Shown here: positions 61,058 through 64,000 of the stretch, piece after piece
How positions within the stretch are numbered: position 1 is the stretch's first letter
Layout: each line of letters begins with the position of its first letter
From: CADDYT01 sp035294125
GTDB taxonomy: Bacteria; Chloroflexota; Ktedonobacteria; Ktedonobacterales; Ktedonobacteraceae
DNA: 64,000 nucleotides
Assembly (NCBI GenBank): GCA_035294125.1
Contig: DATGLM010000011.1
Location: forward strand, 1-64,000
Direction: 5' to 3'
The notes under the pieces: model-generated
Database searches by the model: none
Seen by the model: only the letters and a program-made list of their open reading frames with translations
What the model was told of the DNA's origin: nothing
Translations under genes and position numbers: made by a program

Positions 61058-61498
61058 CTAGCCTGCCGGGATGGTGACCCTGCCCTGTCCAGTGGGAGGC
61101 ATATTGGGACCGCTGCCGACCCAGCGCACGGCTGTGCCGATGGCTGTAACTTCCATCCACTCGCCGTTGTGCAGGTATTCCACCTTGATGTCGACCCCGA
61201 TAACTCCATCCGCACCGAGTTGGTCGGCCTCGTACTGCATGCGGCTGAGTGCCAGTTCTCGGGCCTGGTACATGAGCTGTGTGTATTCTCTCAGTTCACC
61301 CTGGAAATTGCCCTTGATGCCTGCCAGCCAGTTGCGCATGGCACCCATTGAGTAGATGCTGTTGCCCAGCACCATGCCCATCGGCTGAAAGCCCTTGTCG
61401 ATAACCAGCCAGAACTCCTGCCCTGTCAGATCGGATGTGAACGCTCGTCCCCGGTAGTTGCCTGGTTTGATATCCATTGGACTGCGTGGTTCGCCCAT
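61058..61498 (-). CDS. YbjQ/UPF0145-like heavy-metal-binding-domain protein
   Basis: 146 aa. The C-terminal two thirds fit the YbjQ/UPF0145 fold: QARELALSRMQYEADQLGADGVIGVDIKVEYL is the strongest block (helix plus the GADGVIGVD turn). The first 25 residues are extra. The start at 61498 has a GAGAG-type box; an ATG at 61477 (MDIKPGNYRG) is a good alternative. The family forms pentameric beta-rich rings of unclear role. No neighbours on the same strand are closely linked. Confidence 0.72.
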   Translation of the reverse strand: MGEPRSPMDIKPGNYRGRAFTSDLTGQEFWLVIDKGFQPMGMVLGNSIYSMGAMRNWLAGIKGNFQGELREYTQLMYQARELALSRMQYEADQLGADGVIGVDIKVEYLHNGEWMEVTAIGTAVRWVGSGPNMPPTGQGRVTIPAG

Positions 61499-61671
61499 TC
61501 TCTTCTCTCTCGCTTTCGTCTTCCAATTGTTTCTGTCAGAAAGAAACAAAACTGCTCTCGTCTAGCATAATGTACTGCTGTGGTAATGTCAATCGAAAAC
61601 GTCATGCTTCTTATTGCATAAATGGGCAGGGAGGAATATACTTGCTGCGTATGCAAGGGGGATGCCGTTTT

Positions 61672-61700
61672 TTGTCAGGTCTGTCAGAATATGATATAGT
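61672..61700 (+). promoter_or_regulatory. Promoter TTGTCA-N17-TATAGT of mutS
   Basis: -35 TTGTCA (61672-61677) and -10 TATAGT (61695-61700), 17-bp spacer, 59 bp before the mutS ATG. Identical hexamers and spacing precede the response-regulator gene at 36559. Confidence 0.75.
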
Positions 61701-61759
61701 ACAGGCGTTCACTTTGAGCAAATGTCTGGAATTGACAAGGTAGGTAGGTAGAGAGGCTC

Positions 61760-64000
61760 ATGTCGACACCGGCCCGCAGACAATATCTGAAGATTAAGAG
61801 CCAGTACCCTGATGCTGTTTTGCTGTATCAGGTTGGGGATTTCTACGAGACGTTTGATAAAGACGCGGAGATCGCGGCCCGCGAGCTACAGATTGTGCTG
61901 ACGAGCCGCCTGTATGGGGATGAGCGCGTACCACTGGCCGGCATCCCGCTGCACGCGCTGGAAAATTATGTAGGGAAGCTGGTGCATCGCGGCTACAAAG
62001 TAGCGATCTGCGATCAGGTGGGAGAAGCCGGTCATGGTGTCGTTGACCGGGCGGTGACGCGCATTCTCACGGCTGGGACACTGTCGGAGCCGAACCTGCT
62101 GCCAGTAAGGCAAAATAATTATCTGGTAGCGATTGTACCGGGACGCACACAGACAGGGTTGGCAGCGGTCGATGTAAGCACAGGCGAATTTATGGTGACA
62201 TGGTTCGCGCTCTCAGAGCTGCCCACGGCGCTGGAGGCGGAACTGCAACGCCTTGACCCGGCTGAGTGTCTTCTTATAGAAGGGAGCGGAACCGATATCT
62301 GCCAGTTTCCTTCGAGTACGATGACGCTAACGTCTTGTCCTGCCTATTTCTTTGAGCCGGAGGCGGCGCGGGCGAGATTGTGCAAGCAGTTCGGCGTGCA
62401 ATCGCTGGAAGCGTATGGATGCGCGCACGTGCCGCAGGCGATCGCGGCGGCGGGCGCGATTCTTGCCTATTTAGAGAAGATGAATACCTCGTTGCTGACC
62501 CTGCTGACCGGTTTGCGTTCGTACAGCACGACCAGCTACATGCTGCTGGATGCTCACACGCAGCATAATCTGGATCTGTTGCAGGGGGCGCGCAGTGGTT
62601 CGGTGCAGGGAAGCCTGCTCGGCGTTCTGGACAGGACAATCACACCGATGGGGGCGCGTCTGTTACGGCGGACGATCACACAGCCCTTGCTCGATTTGAA
62701 CCAGTTGGAGGCGCGCTTGCAGAGCGTGGAGGAATTGTATGAGAGTCCGGCGCTACGCAGCCGCTTCACGATGTGTCTGCAAGGGATGGGCGACCTGGAA
62801 CGCACGGCTGGACGGGTGCGGCAAGGAACAGCGGTGTTGCGCGAAGTGCTGGGCCTGAGAGCATACCTGGGCCTGATCCCACAGTTACGAGACCTGCTGC
62901 GTGGCTGCGCTGCTGGCCTGCTAAGCGCGCTGGCTGACGAGCTTGAGCTTTGTCCGGAGGTGATTGACCTGATTGACCGGGCGCTGGTTGACCGGGATGA
63001 GGAGAGCGATGAGGAAGATCACGGGAAACTTATTCGGGCGGGTTTTCACAGCGAACTGGATGAACTGATCGCCTCGATTCGGGAATCGCGGCGCTGGATT
63101 GCCTCGCTGGAGCCGCGCGAACGCGAGCGCACGGGCATCAAGAAGCTGAAAATCGGCTTCAACAAAGTCTTTGGCTACTATATTGAGGTGACGAATGCCC
63201 ATACTAACCTCGTGCCGGACGATTACATGCGCAAGCAGACGCTGGTGAACGCGGAGCGCTACATCACACCGGAACTGAAGGAGCACGAGGCGCGTATCCT
63301 GAGCGCGGAGGAACGCATCGATGAGATGGAGCGCAGCATCTATGCCGACGTGCTGCGCCAGTTGAGCGTCTATTATCCCCAATTGATGAAGACGGCTGAG
63401 GTGGTGGCGCGGGTGGATGTGCTGCTGAGCCTCGCGGAAGTGGCGGCGCACCAGGGCTATGTGCGGCCTGTACTGGAAGTGGGACGCGGGCTTGAGATCA
63501 TGGGCGGGCGGCACCCTGTCGTCGAATTCGCGCTGGACGGTGATGTGTTTATTCCCAACGATACTGTGATGGAGGCCGATGAGGGGGCGCGCATCCTGCT
63601 GCTGACGGGGCCGAATATGGCAGGGAAGTCGACGTATCTACGGCAGGTGGCGTTGATTGCGCTCATGGCGCAGATCGGCAGCTTTGTCCCTGCTCGCAAA
63701 GCGCGTATCGGGCTGGTTGATCGCATCTTTACCCGCGTGGGAGCCGAAGATGATATCGCGACGGGCAAAAGTACCTTCATGGTGGAGATGGAGGAGACGG
63801 CCAGCATCCTGCATCACGCCACGCGCAACAGCCTGATTATCCTTGATGAGATCGGCAGAGGGACGAGCACATATGATGGGCTGGCGATTGCGCGGGCGGT
63901 GGTAGAGCACCTGCACGAGCAGACGGCAGCGCGCACGCTTTTTGCCACCCACTATCACGAACTGGCCTCGATGGCCGATGAACTGCCGCATCTCCGCGTC
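61760..64000 (+). CDS. mutS: DNA mismatch repair protein MutS (3' end outside window)
   Basis: 747 codons are visible and the frame is open at the right edge. Mismatch-recognition F28-x-E30 lies in VGDFYETFDKD. The connector, lever (LLDAHTQHNLDLLQGA) and clamp parts follow, then the ATPase with Walker A GPNMAGKST near residue 617, VDRIFTRVGAEDDIATGKSTFM, Walker B LIILDEIGRGTST and the ATHYHEL motif near the end of the window. MutS binds mismatches and recruits MutL. ATG at 61760 with GAGAGG upstream; it starts 59 bp downstream of a good promoter. The last 100 or so residues and the dimer/clamp end are not visible. Confidence 0.95.
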   Translation, partial: MSTPARRQYLKIKSQYPDAVLLYQVGDFYETFDKDAEIAARELQIVLTSRLYGDERVPLAGIPLHALENYVGKLVHRGYKVAICDQVGEAGHGVVDRAVTRILTAGTLSEPNLLPVRQNNYLVAIVPGRTQTGLAAVDVSTGEFMVTWFALSELPTALEAELQRLDPAECLLIEGSGTDICQFPSSTMTLTSCPAYFFEPEAARARLCKQFGVQSLEAYGCAHVPQAIAAAGAILAYLEKMNTSLLTLLTGLRSYSTTSYMLLDAHTQHNLDLLQGARSGSVQGSLLGVLDRTITPMGARLLRRTITQPLLDLNQLEARLQSVEELYESPALRSRFTMCLQGMGDLERTAGRVRQGTAVLREVLGLRAYLGLIPQLRDLLRGCAAGLLSALADELELCPEVIDLIDRALVDRDEESDEEDHGKLIRAGFHSELDELIASIRESRRWIASLEPRERERTGIKKLKIGFNKVFGYYIEVTNAHTNLVPDDYMRKQTLVNAERYITPELKEHEARILSAEERIDEMERSIYADVLRQLSVYYPQLMKTAEVVARVDVLLSLAEVAAHQGYVRPVLEVGRGLEIMGGRHPVVEFALDGDVFIPNDTVMEADEGARILLLTGPNMAGKSTYLRQVALIALMAQIGSFVPARKARIGLVDRIFTRVGAEDDIATGKSTFMVEMEETASILHHATRNSLIILDEIGRGTSTYDGLAIARAVVEHLHEQTAARTLFATHYHELASMADELPHLRV

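Overview
The window is a piece of a bacterial chromosome, moderately GC-rich, with compact operons on both strands and no rRNA or tRNA that I can see. The gene mix suggests a Chloroflexota bacterium of the Ktedonobacteria type: two serine/threonine kinases with C-terminal WD40 propellers, a response regulator with DUF4388 and Roadblock domains, several P/S/T-rich lipoproteins and surface proteins, TnpB and Tn7-like mobile DNA, and long palindromes between genes. This assignment is an inference from gene style; no phylogenetic marker was compared.

Layout. 1-1141: 3' part of an IS200/IS605-type element (tnpB, cut by the window edge) inserted against the 3' end of a TIG-type surface protein gene. 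2.2-8.2 kb (minus): housekeeping block with rlmB, a glutaredoxin-like gene, rnhB, rplS, rpsT, an L,D-transpeptidase lipoprotein and a cystathionine gamma-synthase/lyase. 8.5-12.1 kb (plus): a lipoprotein with a duplicated domain, an alpha/beta hydrolase and a membrane-anchored propeller. 12.1-17.5 kb (minus): four-gene cluster (DUF4126/PH-like membrane protein, helical zinc protein, zinc-ribbon protein, SPFH protein), divergent from a kinase-WD40 gene. 20.3-22.7 kb: metallophosphatase, DinB protein and a truncated methyltransferase.

22750-29747 is a complete 6998-bp Tn7-like transposon. I could define both TGT/ACA ends, a 5-bp target duplication (AAAGG), repeated TnsB-type sites and a 23-bp sequence shared by both ends. 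Its four genes overlap one another: a tnsA-tnsB fusion, tnsC, tniQ and a pentapeptide-repeat protein with a channel-like membrane domain. A perfect inverted pair of the same TnsB-type site lies outside the element at 22053-22089, at the break where the methyltransferase lost its N-terminal half.

30.0-43.4 kb is rich in membrane biology: two overlapping rhomboid genes, MarC, a GlsB/YeaQ-like protein, two small membrane proteins with an MFS transporter, the REC-DUF4388-Roadblock regulator, and a PspA / flotillin / NfeD cluster with an XRE-type regulator nearby. 43.6-64 kb: a molbindin, a DoxX-Tat-Rieske fusion, an FprA-type ferredoxin-NADP reductase, a zinc-ribbon methyltransferase, a penicillin acylase, cysS, an Asp-rich small protein, metH, a PfpI/DJ-1 protein, a YtxH-like protein, a MaoC dehydratase, a membrane-anchored tandem L7/L12-CTD protein, a second kinase-WD40 gene (HCD motif), a YbjQ-like protein and mutS, which runs off the right edge.

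A striking feature at the DNA level is the set of long, near-perfect palindromes (10-38 bp arms) outside genes. Many start about 20 bp after a stop codon and lack a T-tract, and several share a GTCATTCT / AGAATGAC core.
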